Shown piece by piece: positions 39,150 to 52,390 of a stretch of 64,000 bases of DNA. Under the pieces are notes generated by a model that saw nothing but the letters and a program-made list of their open reading frames with translations, did no database searches and was not told where the DNA came from. The stretch is from contig NW_025401102.1 in the NCBI RefSeq assembly GCF_011075055.1, positions 372,001 to 436,000 of the forward strand, in the 5' to 3' direction. Made by a program: the position numbers and the translations under genes. Source of the stretch: Mangifera indica (lineage: Eukaryota > Streptophyta > Magnoliopsida > Sapindales > Anacardiaceae). Position 1 is the stretch's first letter. Each line of letters starts with the position of its first letter.

Positions 39150-39560
39150 TTTATAAAATTTATCAAAATGGTTATTGTACACCTTTAAATGATTTTTTTT
39201 TCAATATATTGCTGTAAAAATTTTATTATAGGTAGAAATTAAGATCCTTTCATGATCTATTACACATGTTTATTTTTTGGGTTAAATAATGTTTCCAAAG
39301 TTTTACAAAGGTGACAGTGACTTGAACTCAAATCATCTATTACACATTTTAATAGTGTAAATGTATGTTCAAATTTATAAAAACTTAAGAAAACTTAAAT
39401 CGAAGAGAATCTTGATTCTAGAGATACATAAATTTTTTTTTTCTAATTTCAACCATTCATATTTTAGTGAAAATTGATCATGAGGAATATCATAAGTTCG
39501 TATTTTAGTGCATCCATTTATGCTTCGCATTAAAAAAAAGAAGATATTAAATTTGTTCTC
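39150..39560. other. Intergenic, no feature seen
   Basis: AT-rich sequence between the MULE and the foldback repeat, with no gene and no recognisable repeat ends. Confidence 0.4.
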
Positions 39561-40287
39561 CCAAAATAAGTCTAGCTATACATTTATACTACATTTTTTA
39601 TAACTTAAACATTTTTATCACTTTATTTATTGAAATATCTAAAATGTCATTGTTTTTAACCTTATAAAAATTTCTGTTTATGATTACATATGAAATATAA
39701 TTTACTATATTTAATGTTGTGATTTGATGTCTTTATAATATAATTAAAATATTGATGGTAAAAACTGGAAATGAATTAATGAAGATTTAGGTCTAGATAA
39801 AAAAAAAAAAAACACACAAAGAATAGGTTAACATTAACGTTAATGTCAAGGGTTAGACAACGTTAAGGGTTAAATGACGTTAAGGGTTGGTGTTCTCACC
39901 AAACCCATTTTTATTGTGTTCTTTTATCTAGAAACATAGAAAGAACGGGGGTTGACATTAACATTAACATTAACCTGTTCTTTGTGTGTTTTTTAATCCA
40001 AACTTAAATCCTCATCAACTCATTTCTAGTTTTAACTATCAATACTTCAACTGCATTATAATAGCATTAAACAATATAACAACATAAAATTATAATATTA
40101 AACAATATAACAACGTGAAATCACAATGCTAAACAATAGTAAATTATGTTTTATATGAAATTATAAACATAAATCTTTATAAGGTTGAACCCAATGACAG
40201 TTTAGATATTCCAACATATAAAATAGTAAAAATATTTAAGTTATAAAAAAGTGTACTATAAATGTATATGTGAGCCTATTTTGGATA
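39561..40287. mobile_element. Foldback repeat / long-TIR MITE, ~727 bp
   Basis: The left half from CCAAAATAAGTCTAGCTATACA pairs with the right half ending TGTATATGTGAGCCTATTTTGG over roughly 300 bp per arm. The innermost arms are AACACACAAAGAATAGGTTAAC and its partner GTTAACCTGTTCTTTGTGTG, separated by a ~100-bp loop with TTAACGTTAA-like words. There is no coding sequence. A target duplication was not found, so the ends are approximate. Confidence 0.7.
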
Positions 40288-42371
40288 AAAAATTCAACAC
40301 ACTTTAAAAAAGTGTCTTATTTAGGATCATACCAATCAATTATTGTTATGATTTTTCTCATATAACTTATGTATGCAATTTTAAGTTTTACTCAAAATAG
40401 ACTATGATAGCGATGATTTAATGGATTGGACATGAAAAAACAAATTTAAACATAGTTTGTCTCGTTGTTTTAGAGCCTATGTCTATGTTATGTTATTAAA
40501 AACTTGTGAAAAATGTTTTGGTAAAGTGCAATATCAACTATTCCTCCTTGTAACTTTGTTACATTATATCTATGTTACATGATGTCATATAAATGTGTAT
40601 ACATAACTTTATTGATACAAAATAATACTATATGTACTCACTTTAGATATATAATTGTATACACACTTATATATTTATCACATGATTGAGAAATTTTGAA
40701 TTAAAAATAATATAATATCTAATTATATGATAACATATATAAGTATACACAAAATTGTATACTTAAAATAGATACATATAATATTGCTCCATACATATAC
40801 GCATAGACAAGTAAACATATGAATACTCTTTTCACTTGTTCTTCAAGCTATTCCTCCTTGTAATATCAATTCGATAATTATTTTATAAACATAAAATTTT
40901 CCACTATTGAGTTGAATTACATTAAAAATTTTATCTTTTTAATTCTCTTTTCATGCTATTTAACTTACCTTGCATTAAATACATAGTTTATATTCATATG
41001 GGTAATGTTATCATCATACCCTAATTTGTGTAAGATTCTTATTTATATACTTTAATTAATGACAAAAAATCTCATCAAGGAATACTTTTTTAAAACATTA
41101 GTGAAACGTAAAAATTGATTGATGCTTTGTGCTTATTCAAATGGGAAAGCAACTTAATGGTGTTCCCATGGAGACACTTTGATTGACAAAATCTAAGTAA
41201 ACATTGCTTAAAAGTTAATTTTTGATCAATCACTAATACACGTGTTAAGTTTTTTTTAATAAAAAAATAAACTATTGCCAATGGATCAATCACCGTAATA
41301 ATCCACTTAATACCCTATAATTATCTCCTTATGTGATTACAAGATATTTTTAAGTAACATAATTACTAAATGACAAGTGACAAATTGCTTTGAATTATGG
41401 GTTATTTGATTTCACATAATAAAAAATATCTTAATAATTTATTATTTATTATTTATATTATTTTATTTAATTTATTAATAATAAAATTTATAATAATTTA
41501 TTATTAATAATAATAATATGATAGATAAAATAGATGACAATCTAATTATTATTTTCATATTATGTATTAAAAAATTAAAAAATTAATCTTGATTTTATTA
41601 TAATTATATTTTTATTTATTAATTCTTTAAGACAAAAATAATCCCATTTTTAATTAATATAACAAGTAATATAAAAAATATTTTAAAATAATTATATATA
41701 AAAACTTTTAAATAAATAAATTTATTAATATTCTTTTATTATTTATAATTAAATACAATAATTATATGTTTATTCATTTTTATTAAAATTTCTCAAATAT
41801 AATAATAATAATTTATATCCAATAATATTTTAAATAATCTATTTTAAAGTAATTTTTTAATTTTTATAATAAAATATTATCTAAACTCTACACCCTCTTA
41901 AAATAATTACTAATTTTAATACAATATTAGTTTAGATTAATTAATTTATTTCATGTTGTTAATCATGTAAAGCATGGAGACGTATTTTAGTTGGGTCCCG
42001 CCACTAGAGAGTGGTGTGCTTTACGATGTCGTTTACTTGATTTTTTTTTATTTCCTTTTTCTAACCAAATATTAAATTGATTTGCGGTTTCTTTCCAGTT
42101 TTGCCGGGTGCGCGATATCAAGTGATGGCAACTTTTAATGATGCGTTTTAGAACTTTTTGCCTTGCTTTTAGCATTTCTAATCAGCCAAAAACAAAAAGT
42201 TTATGTTGATTTTACTGAGATTTTATTAAAATCAATATTTAATAAATTCACAAGAAAATTGTATTTAAATATAAATAAAATATTAATTATGGTCCAAACT
42301 AATTCAACCATGCCAAGTTGGCAACCCAATTTTGAAAAGATGGGCAACTATGGGTGATAAGTTATCATTTT
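40288..42371. other. Intergenic, AT-rich, with dispersed AT repeats
   Basis: About 40600-40800 carries the MITE-like AT repeat also seen at 33640 and 60450. 41430-41720 matches the AT repeat at 5130-5410. 41950-42180 is slightly richer in GC but contains no recognisable gene. Confidence 0.45.
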
Positions 42372-42949
42372 GGGAAATTAATTAAAATAAGTAAAAATAT
42401 TTTCGTTTATACATTTTTAAGCCAACGTATAAAAGTTTAACCAATTTAAGCAAATAACAAAATTTTTATCCATTTTATCCTTATGTTGAAAAAACAAGTA
42501 AAATACAAAGTTAAAAATTTAAAAGTTACTTTTGCCGAAAACGGAAAAGAAAAAGTTGAAATTAGAAATCGAAAAATACAAAATAGAAATCACTGGCAAA
42601 TATCCTACAAGTAGTATGGGGCAATCAACAAAATATATAGAAGCGACAATATATTGACAATGGTTTCACATGTTAGTTACCATTTGTCATTTTATTTATT
42701 TGGTTTATGATATTTTTATCAAACGGGTGTAAATAATCTATTGTGGGTATGTGGGTATTGAATATCGGGTGTTATTGATTGAATGAAATAATATTTTTTT
42801 GAGAATGTGCGTCGGTTGTGATGGTTGTTATGACAGTTAGGGTTTTTAGAGTGGAACCCTAAACTTATATATATGGATGTTTTGAATGGTATATAAAGAT
42901 GTAGTTTCGATGTTAATAGATGTCTGAAAGTATAGTTGTTGAAGAGACG

Positions 42950-43250
42950 AAAATTGTGTAAATTTACAGGAATCGTGTTAATTGCGCAAACTGCGTGTCA
43001 TTGCGCCAACTACGCAAACTATGTGTCATTGCGCCAACTGCATGCAAACCGCATCAACTGTGCGCACATTATGCCAACAACGCCAATTGCGCGCAAACTG
43101 CATCAACACCAACTACGTAAACTACGCCAGTGCCAATCGTGCTTACTATGCCAGTGCCAACCTCACAACATCCTGCCAACTGCGTAATGTCACGCAATCA
43201 CACAAAATCGTGCAATCATGCATTACGCAATATCGCGCAATGACATTGTT
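42950..43250 (+). repeat. Degenerate minisatellite of GCGCCAACT-type words
   Basis: Words such as TTGCGCAAACTGCG, TTGCGCCAACTACGC and AACTACGTAAACTACGCC recur at irregular spacings of about 11-24 bp, giving overlapping open frames (42936-43284) without biological meaning. It is much richer in GC than its surroundings. Confidence 0.65.
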
Positions 43251-43370
43251 CACAAAAAGCGATATTTTCTTTGTACCTGCTTAAATTTAAACTTTATTGA
43301 ATGAAACTCATAACATTTCATTTTAAATGTGTTTTTGTAGAAATTTCCAATTAATGATCAAGTGGGGGAG

Positions 43371-44790
43371 AGGTGATTTCATGATGTTCATGATTTTAGA
43401 GTTACGATCAATATTCATAGTTATAAAGATACGATGAAACATTGATAAGACTGCATAATACTATAATTTTACTCCTTAATACTTAGTCTTTTATGTTTAT
43501 TTTATGCCCAATTATACTTATTAAGTTTAAATTTTGATTTAGGTAACATTTGGAGGCATTTGAATAACAACGGAATTAATGTCATAATTTCTGGACAGTC
43601 TTAATGTGTCTCCGTATTTTGGGCATAATTTTCCCATCCGAGCTCCAAATGCGACGATTCAAGATGCTATGGAAAGCCAAGAAAGAGATCTACAACTTTC
43701 ATGTTTTAGGATTTGTCTAGAACTGATCGAATCAGGGTCGAAATCGGGATTTAAGTTGCTGCACCTGGACTGGAACGTTTCCTGCTCTGTGATTTTAGTG
43801 GCAGATCAGATGCATGATATTTCTTTTAGAAGTCTCCAGGTTGTGGACGACTTTCACAGCTGCTATGTTGTCCTTTCCTATTTAAATTGGGATTTTTATT
43901 TTATTTTTAATATTTCCCATAATTAGTGGGAATATCCTATTATTAGAGGATTCTAGGAGAGGAAAACAAAACAACAACTATTTTTCTTTTTCTCTTCTCT
44001 TCTCTGCGTGCTCTTCCATGACCTTGCGTGGCTGATTATTTGGCTTGGCCAAAGGAAATTGAAACCTCAGAATTCATAAACTGTGAGATCTAATTAGTTT
44101 TATTGTTCAATTTATGCTTTGAGTATCGATTGTTCTTTTGTGTTTGATTTATTTTAATGGTTATTTTGTTTGATTGCTAGGAGGCCTACTAGTTAATTAT
44201 TCATTATAACCTACTGCTAGATTAGATATCAAATCCGTAATTGTTTGATTTTTCTAATCTATGAAGCAACTAAGGGTTAATGATTTGCTACGTTAGCGAT
44301 TATTAAATCTTAAGAAGAACGTTCGACTAAATTAAATACAATCGCTTGTGCTTGTGTTGTTTAGCTTCATTGATCTCTCTAATTTTTAATGCTGCTCTCA
44401 AATTAAATCTATAGTGCTTGACTTACGTTGTTTGACAGTTAGGGTTAAGTAGATCGCTTGTTTTTAATTAACTATGATTAAGGAGAGATAGGAAAGTAAT
44501 TCCAACGGTTAATATTTAAAGTATGAATAAATATATTCGTGCATCAATGATCAGTTGTTGAGGTTCTGATGGTGAATGTTGACTTGGACGAAGACGTGTT
44601 TTCTCATTAATTTTGATAATTAATTTAATTTGCTGCTTAGTTGTTTCTTTACTTTTATTTTGTTATAAACAAACCCCCTCTCTTTAATCTTATTCACGTT
44701 AGCACATAAATTAGATTAGAAACTCTTCGTGGGACGATCCTTTACTTGCACTATCACATTATATTTTTAGAAGTATAGGTTTTAATTTTT
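43371..44790 (+). mobile_element. LTR-like block of a gypsy-type element
   Basis: A purine tract AAGTGGGGGAGAGG (43358-43371) precedes TGATTTCATGATGTTC. Inside is a word set common in plant gypsy LTRs (CCGTATTTTGGGCATAA, ATGCTATGGAAAGCCAA, TACAACTTTCATG), and near the right side CTTCGTGGGACGATCCTTTACTTG. The following TTTTTGGTTGCC resembles a primer-site region. I could not find a target duplication, so both limits are approximate. No coding remains were seen. Confidence 0.5.
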
Positions 44791-44839
44791 GGTTGCCTAC
44801 GATAGCACACCAAACATATAAGAGCAAAATTAAGTTTAG

Positions 44840-46128
44840 AATAGAAAATATTGTTTAGACAAACATGTTTTAGATTTTTTTTAAATCTTGAAGTACATAA
44901 ATATAGTTTGACCCTATTACATAATGTATTATTTCGGCAAGTGAATGAAAGTGAGTTGGGAGAGGTGTTTTGGTTTAGATTAAATGAGGTCAATTGTAGA
45001 TTTAGTCCGATTGAGTTTGCTATAATTACTGGATTGAGGCTTAATAGAGAAACATATATAACTGAATACATAACAACATATTCATTGAATTTTAGAAACA
45101 AGTACTTTCCAAGTGGCAAATCTGTGACTCATGGTGATCTTAGTAAAAGTTTAATGTCTAACGCATGGGGAAACAATGATGAAGATGCTATCAAAATAGT
45201 TGTATTGTATCTGATACATTATGGATTATTAAGAGCAGATAATCAACAAGTGGTATCAGAACATATAATGCAATTAGTAGATGATTGAGACAGTTTCAAT
45301 AGATTTCCATAGGGGACTATGGTTTGGAAATTGACAGTGGAATCAATGAGTTGAGAAGTGGAGAAACGGTATGAAGAAGTTATGAATGCACATCGAACAT
45401 ATGATCCAGATATTCCAGTACAAACTTATGTGTTAATAGGATTTATAGTTGCATTTCAGGTAACCTTAGAAATAAATATGAGATTAAATTAGATTTATAT
45501 TACTTTTACTTTTTTGGTTTGCTTTTATTATTCATTTCACAAATTTTATCTTTTTATGAGATGCAACTATGGATATATGAAACTCTCAGTAACTTGAGGG
45601 GTTTTGCAGCTTGCAAGTCCAAAGATAGGACCCTTCACATGTTGAAATGGAAGTCACTTAAGCGACTAGGGTGAGATCTTATTAACAACATATTTGAGGC
45701 TTTTCAGGTATGTTAATTTATTTTTGACATAAAAAAACAAGTAAATTTGTTATATCGTAAAAAATTGATACATTTATTGAAACATTTATTGGGATGTTGT
45801 CACTTCTGTGTTGATTCCATCTGCCGAGGAGAAGCAATCAGTGTGGTATATAAGGTTGTGGATTATATGAGGTACACAGAAGAATTTGATGATGATCATA
45901 GCCTTATTCAATCTAGCGGTGCAATCCAATCTCCTCACCATGCGTGTCAAAGCACATATGTACACAGTTCAATCATGTCTGGATAGACTGCACTATGTAA
46001 TACCCTCAGGTACGTTCCAAGGGCATTTGTGTCTTTTGGTCCTATTTTGAGACATTTCCAGTTTTAAATGTGTAGGTTGAAATATATGTGTGTGTGTTAT
46101 ATACAAAACAATTACAAAAGAAAAACAA

Positions 46129-46168
<40 letters not shown>

Positions 46169-48450
46169 AGAGAAAAGTAAAAAAAAAAAAGGCAATTCTA
46201 TCTTTTTCCATCATCTTCTCCGCCTTTTCCAGAAAAGCAGCCTCTTTCATGCTTATTTTCTTTGTTTTTAGAAGGAAAGTGGATGGTTTGAAGGGTTTGA
46301 AAGAAAAGTAAAGAAAGAAAAGAAGAGGAAACACTTTTGGAGCTTTGGTAACCAAAAGATCTCTTTCTTTTTCCCTTTTCCTATGTTTGTATATATTGGA
46401 TGCATGTTATATAAAGATGTTAGTGTGTTTTGGTGTTGATTTAAGTTTAGTTTGGTGATCAAAGAAGGAAGACAAAAATGAAGGAGCCAATTTAGCAAAT
46501 ATTGACTTGAAATAAGGTAAGAGGTATTATCCTTGATATGTTTCATGTTTTATGTTTTTGGTTCCTTGGATCTATGTTATAAATGATGATTTTGAAGTTG
46601 AGAAATGTTGTTTTGCCATTTGGGGTATCTATGTGTGTGATTTTGTTGATGACAAAGAGTTGGATAATATTTACAGTTTTACCACTGATTTCATCCTATA
46701 TTTTGGCTACCTTATCTGATGAATCATAAGTGCTATTATATCTTGTTGGAAATCTCTTTGAATCATCTTTTCAATGATATATAGCTTGTATGAATTAGAG
46801 ACCGTTTGGACTATTAAATTGTATGAACAAAAAAACTGCCTTACCAAATAAACAGTGAAGACAGTTTTTTGCTATTGATTTCATTCTACGTTTTGGCTAC
46901 CTTATCTGATGAATCATGAGTTCTATTATAACTTTTTGGAAATATATTTGAATCCTCTTTTCAACGATATATAACGTGTATGAATTAGAGACCGTTTAGA
47001 CTGTTAAATATTATATGAACCAAAAAGACTGTTTTACCCAAATAAACAGGAAATACAAGTTTTTGCCACTAAATTCATCCCATGTTTTGACTGCCTTATC
47101 GGATGAATCGTGAGGGATATTATAGCTTTATGGAAAGCTCTTTGAATCCTCTTTTCAATGATATATAACTTGTATGAATTAGAGACTGTTTGAACTGTTA
47201 AATTATATGAACAAAAAGACTGCCCTACCAAATGAATAGTCCTGTGAACAATATTTCACAGTTTTTGGAAAGAAAGAAAGAAAGAAAAGGAGGAGAAAAA
47301 AGAAAGGAAGAAAGAAAGAAAGGAAGAAAGAAAGAAAGGAAAGGAAAGAAATGAGAGAAAAAGAAAAGAAGAAGAAGAAAAGAAAGAAAAGCAACTTAGG
47401 ACTCAAGATTCAAGGGTCGTCCTAAGAGTATAGTCATGTGAGTTATGGATAGTTTTAGATGGAAGCAAGATTAGTAAGATATAATGCACGCATGCATGTA
47501 TGAACTATAAGAGTGCACTTTACACTACACGACCCACAATAGGGCATGTCCGTAGTAGGACATAGACCCACAGTAGAGTCCGCTCGCAGTAGAGCACAAT
47601 TTAGATTCAAAAATGGTGTAGTAAGGGAAAAGAAGAGAGCTCGAGCTTAGAAAAGTGCCAAATCCCTATAGTCAGCTTTCAGAAAGTATCAAATAGACAC
47701 CAGATGGGACAAAGTATAACCCAAATAGTAAAGAATGAACTAGATTATCCTTTTGATTTCTTATGGAGGTTATGATGTGGGGTTGAGTCCCGAGAGTCAG
47801 TTAGAACAGGAAATGAGATAGTTTACTTAATTCTTTCCCCTTACTGAGTGTTCTTATCTCTCATTTCCTTTTCTTTCATGATTGTAGGTATGAGTGATCG
47901 AGGTAGTTGCGAGGCAGGGTCAGGTTAGCGAAGATAGACCTAAGCTGGGGTTGGTTACCTATGGTTTTTGTTATATATATATAATATTGTTAATTTTTGG
48001 CCTTATTCAGATAATTGTATAGTTGTATTTAGGGGCATATATATGATTACTCCATAATCTTAGATGTTTTAGATAAGTTTTCATATGAGATATATACATC
48101 TTTTGTTCGCTTCCAAATTTTCAGATTTCTTAGAATAATTTCTAAACACTTTTAGTGATGCGTTCATTTTAAAGTATTTTAAAAGAAAAAAATAGATATT
48201 CCAGATATTAATTCGTAACATTTCTCATTCAGTGGGTAGTACCTCTGGAAAGAGATGTTTCACACTACCAGTTACCAGGTTGGAGCGTTGATCCACACAT
48301 TGATCATCGATGTCCTTGGGTGATTGTGGAGTCTTCATACTTATGATGATAGAGTGCTTAGCCATTGGGTGCCAATTTGACTATATAGCCTCTGACACTA
48401 TTTGTTTGTGCAGGATAATCGCGTCTAAGATTTTTGCTCACGGATGTAAT
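44840..48450 (+). pseudogene. DUF1985-type (Ulp1-associated) gene relic, split by a solo LTR
   Basis: Between about 44,850 and 45,290 one frame reads LFRQVNESELGEVFWFRLNE, then RFSPIEFAIITGLRL. This is the (W)F..(g/n)....RFS..EFa.iTGL signature of DUF1985, found next to Ulp1-like C48 proteases in plant MULEs. After a stop, pieces continue (WKLTVESMS, then IPVQTYVLIGFIVAFQ). A further piece, LQLWIYETLSNLRGF ... KSKDRTLHMLKWKSLKRL, matches the later conserved block. The reading crosses into the solo LTR at 45996-48262 and resumes after its CACTA duplication. No Cys-His-Asp protease core was found, so any Ulp1 domain is lost or unrecognisable. Several stops make it non-functional. Confidence 0.72.
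45996..48262 (+). mobile_element. Solo LTR, 2,267 bp, TSD CACTA
   Basis: Starts TGTAATACCCTCAGG and ends GAGATGTTTCA, with perfect CACTA at 45991-45995 and 48263-48267. It contains a (TA)n run near 46131-46164, about 3.5 copies of a ~175-bp tandem repeat (about 46680-47220, word GGCTACCTTATCTGATGAAT), a GAAA-rich tract (47266-47395) and CAGTAGAGTCC-type short repeats (47527-47600). The inverted copy at 54005-56247 has the same architecture. The TGTAAYACC start suggests a Ty3/gypsy family. No internal domain is left. Confidence 0.92.
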
Positions 48451-48576
48451 GGTTGATGTATATTTGTTAATTTTTTTCTTGTATGGTGAATGGTGAATGT
48501 ATATTTATTTTGTTGATTATTGTGTTATTATTTTATTGTTTTATATTATTCATGCTTTGGAACGAAGTTTGGGTGG

Positions 48577-48581
<5 letters not shown>

Positions 48582-48617
<36 letters not shown>
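48582..48617. repeat. (TA)n microsatellite
   Basis: About 18 TA units directly after the DUF1985-type relic. Other AT runs occur at 46131-46164 and 56116-56176 in the two related LTRs. Confidence 0.9.
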
Positions 48618-48621
<4 letters not shown>

Positions 48622-48829
48622 GTCTATTTTTGGATAAAATGTAAACAAGAAGAAAAAGAAGATATGGCTAATGGAAATAATATAGGGGAAACTATGTCGA
48701 AATTTTTTTAAATTGTTAAAATACAGTACAATAACCATTGAATGTTTAAAAAGTTTATAATACAAAAAAAAAAAATTTGTCACAGTTCAACACCTCGCAA
48801 CAACTTTGGAGTGCAAATTCACCCAGCCT

Positions 48830-51800
48830 TGCACACCCTGAACACTTGCAACAAGACACATAAAACATGATAGTTTAAAAACATCGTAAATACAAATGTA
48901 ATGTATAACAATTTGATACCTGAAAGGCTATGGAAGACCAGCATATGATATCCCTCGTCTTCTACTTGTCTTGGATAAAGGCTTTGTACAAATAATCCGA
49001 GTATGTTAACGCTCGTGACACTGACTACAAACAGGTTGACGTACTTTCTCCCCCTGCAATGATCTTCTTCTGTGTTCCAATGGTTAACTTGAACGTCAAT
49101 GTTGTATTGGTGGTAGAAAAACTGTGGGAAGATTCTTTGGATGTACCCATTCAAAAGGATCTCTGAGTGGTTCGACACTCTCTCTATATACCGCTTGCCA
49201 ATATTCTATTGAATACTATTTACTCATCCATTGATCAGAAAAATTCTGGAACCTAGCTATGGCTACAACATATGTACATGAAATATGTGACAATTGAATT
49301 TTTTTACAACTACACTCTCTCGCACATAAATCCACTATAACAATCGACTGGCCTACAATATGCACTTCATATCTGTGCACAGTAATTGGTTTGACAACCA
49401 TGTTAGCTGATTTAAGATTATGACCTGTTATTTTCTCCTCTGCCTAAAGAGTCAGTTGATTAGTAGAAGTCTCTGCATGATCAAAAAAATATTATAAGTG
49501 TACAATTCAACATCATGCACAAAAGTAGGAAAATTATACGAACCTGTCATATTGTGTCGGAAGTAAAACCATTTCTGTATGGTAGAATGCAAAAACTCAA
49601 GTAGCATCATAACCAGTAATTTTCGTGCATGTTGTGCCAAAGCATTAAATGACTTTGCAATATTTATTGTCGTTATATTATATCGGAGACTCGAAAAGTA
49701 AGCACGGACCCAACGTTTATAGTCTATACCTTGTAAATAAGCACCTGCTAATCATTCACTTTGATTCTCCCGTCTCATGGTAGAGCTGAATGTAATGCAA
49801 TACCCTCATTTTCCATATCACTGAAAGGATCTAAACCACTGAAAAAAGGATTTGAAACTTGTACATTAATAGGAATTGGCCTGCCATGCATTGTTAGAGT
49901 GTTATGAAATGAACTTCCCCCAGCTAATCCACTTGGACCAACTCCTACTTCATAACCACCTCCGTTATCACCTCTGTTTTCACCATCATCATCACATTCT
50001 TCATCACCACCATTATCATTACCACTTTTGTCATCACCAATATCATCACCCACATCATCACCAATATCATTATCCTAATCATTATAACCACCATATTCTT
50101 CCTCATTCGATTATAAATTTTCTATTGGAACAGTACCCATCTCATTGAAGGATTTTGGCAACAAAATTAAAATTTTTAATTTATGTTCACATCATATGTA
50201 ACAATGGTATTGAAAAGTTTACATGATTTTTCAAGAAATAAAATATATAAACATGTAAACTACTTTGTACCTTGTAATTTGATTTGAAGTTTGGAAGCTT
50301 GAATCACTAAAATAAGTGATCTCTTGACTTACACCATGCAAGGAAGAAAAATGGAAGAAAGGAGAAACTTTTTCCCGGCCAAGAAGAAGAAGTAAAGAAA
50401 AATTGCATATTTTTCTTTATTTTCTCTCAAATTTATGGCATTAAAACTTGATAATTATCAAGTTAAACATATGTTTACTTCTCATTGGTGGAAAAGTAAG
50501 AGAAATGAGAATTTGACACATGTTAATTCATTTATGCCCAAAATTAATTATTTTAACTTTCTAAACAATTTGAAAGGTGTAAAATGACAATTTTGCCCCT
50601 TTTCCGAATCTTATTCGAAAAACACAATTTTTATCCTCGGAAAGTGCTAGCCCACCATAGATAAATATTTTCAGCTTCATAATACCATTTTCTTCCTTGA
50701 AATATAGGTGTGACCTTCAAGGTTCATAGTGACGTAGTCGTGGACCCCATATCGGACGATACATTTCATTATATCATTATATAATCTAAAACTGTCGTTA
50801 ACTGATATACTTCATTTTCCGCTACAAAATGAAGCTCCCACTGATCATGTGGTATCATCTAGCAATGTCCCATGACCCCTACATCACAATGAAATACAAG
50901 CTTCACATAATATCAAATGAACCTTTCTTACTCACACTTACCATGTAGTCCAATCCCTCCATCATTACATCCCGATTAAGCTTGGATTCATGGAATGTCA
51001 AAATCCAATATTTAATCTTTTCGAATATCAGGTAATACATCATAACGTGCCACATCGAAACTCTTTTCTTGTGGTCTTTTATCTACACTGGCCAGTGTTT
51101 TAGATTTTCATGTTTCTCGATATTCGTATGGGAACTCGGGAGCAGTCGAGCTGACGGATCCTTGTATGATCATCACTTGTCCTCTCGCTCAAGCAACATA
51201 TGATCAAAACGGTTTCTGAACGAGACATGATTAGCTTCGTGGTATACACCGTATGAACCATATGTTCCGGAACGAAGCACAACTATGATATCTCAAGTCA
51301 AAGGATCTATACACTAGTATGATTCACGATGTATCATTGACTACATATTAATGCCCATGTGATCATCGTTCAGCGGTCACGTTCGATAAACAATATAATA
51401 AAATAACCTTTGATCAGTTCTCTAACCATCAAATGGTTCCATTGTTTACCCATGTGTATATCCACCATGTCTAATATCATTCATTGATATACTGTGGTGA
51501 TATAGCACACACCCACTATGCAATACTATTGCCCAAACAGATTGCCTATGTAGGGAACGATTTGATGACGTTTATTAAAACTCATCGGGACCTTTCACAT
51601 GTCATATGCATGTAGTTAATATGGATGTAATATACAACTACAACATATATATATATATATAAGTGACGTTGAAAACATGTGAAGTATAACAGAACTTTTC
51701 TTTTATTAATAATGTATATGCAAGATATACAACCCTTAAAACCAATTAAAGCGATTGGTTTTTAGGGCATATTCTAACACTCATAACATCTCTTTAGTGT

Positions 51801-52390
51801 ACCCCACAAAGGGTCTTGTTGCCTTCCTATTTCATCATGTACCAGATCAACATCATCACCTTTAGACATACTTTCTGGTTGTGTCTCACCATATATGTTA
51901 TCCAAAGAATTAATCGCATCATCCATGGCTTTAAATGATTGAACTCCTGGTTGTGGTTTAGTTCGCTATTGTTGCATATTGGTTCTAATTTTTGTAAGCC
52001 TTGTAAACACTGTAAGAAATAACATATCCTTTTTATGTGTCTTTGATAACCTCATCATAATCCGAATATCAAAATCATTTTTTAATAAATATGGTACATC
52101 ACTATAGGTGGTTGGATTTTGCATATAAATTTTTACAATATTGCAACTTCGATTAATGCATAAATGAGAACACACTGCTTCTACAAATCCATCATAATTT
52201 ATTTTTTTACTAATTGATACAAATGGTGAACTCCACCAATATATTTTGAACTGTTGTCACATCCATTAACCCAATATCCACCATATCCAAGTAAATATAT
52301 TAGTTTTCCCATTTTTCCTGCACACACAAAATTTAAAATAAGTAAGTAACCATGTAAACGTAAACCACGCAATTTACCAGAAAAATACAA
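48830..52390 (-). pseudogene. MULE transposase relic, split by a solo LTR and missing the catalytic core
   Basis: Read on the minus strand. The N-terminal block (52390-51970) has LIYLLGYGGYWVNGC, then SSKYIGGVHHL and a basic/acidic PB1-like stretch typical of plant MURA proteins. An acidic linker follows (DDGENRGDN-like), cut by the solo LTR at 50146-51779. The C-terminal block starts NIAKSFNALAQHARKL ... MMLLEFLHSTIQKWF (49650-49540). Then comes a degenerate SWIM finger, CSCKKIQLSHISCTYVVA, in which the final His is Tyr. Last is a CX2CX4HX4C zinc knuckle (48988-49029) with a stop inside. The DDE catalytic domain expected between linker and C-terminal block is absent, so an internal deletion near 49,775 is inferred. 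It would have acted in the nucleus on the element's own ends. Confidence 0.8.
50146..51779 (-). mobile_element. Solo LTR, 1,634 bp, TSD CTCAT
   Basis: On the minus strand it begins TGTTAGAATATGCCCTAAAA and ends CCAAAATCCTTCA. Perfect CTCAT flanks lie at 50141-50145 and 51780-51784. The TGTTAGAATATGCCCTA start is familiar from plant Copia-type or LARD LTRs. It interrupts the acidic linker of the MULE transposase relic. No coding sequence is inside. Confidence 0.9.

Noticed and set aside
42936..43284. Two overlapping open frames with Cys/Ala/Asn-rich products
   Set aside because: They follow the GCGCCAACT minisatellite; product similarity is internal repetition only.
43371..44790. A third solo LTR with defined duplication in the 10.5-kb MULE
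   Set aside because: LTR-like content is clear, but I found no matching 5-bp flanks, so it is reported only as an LTR-like block.
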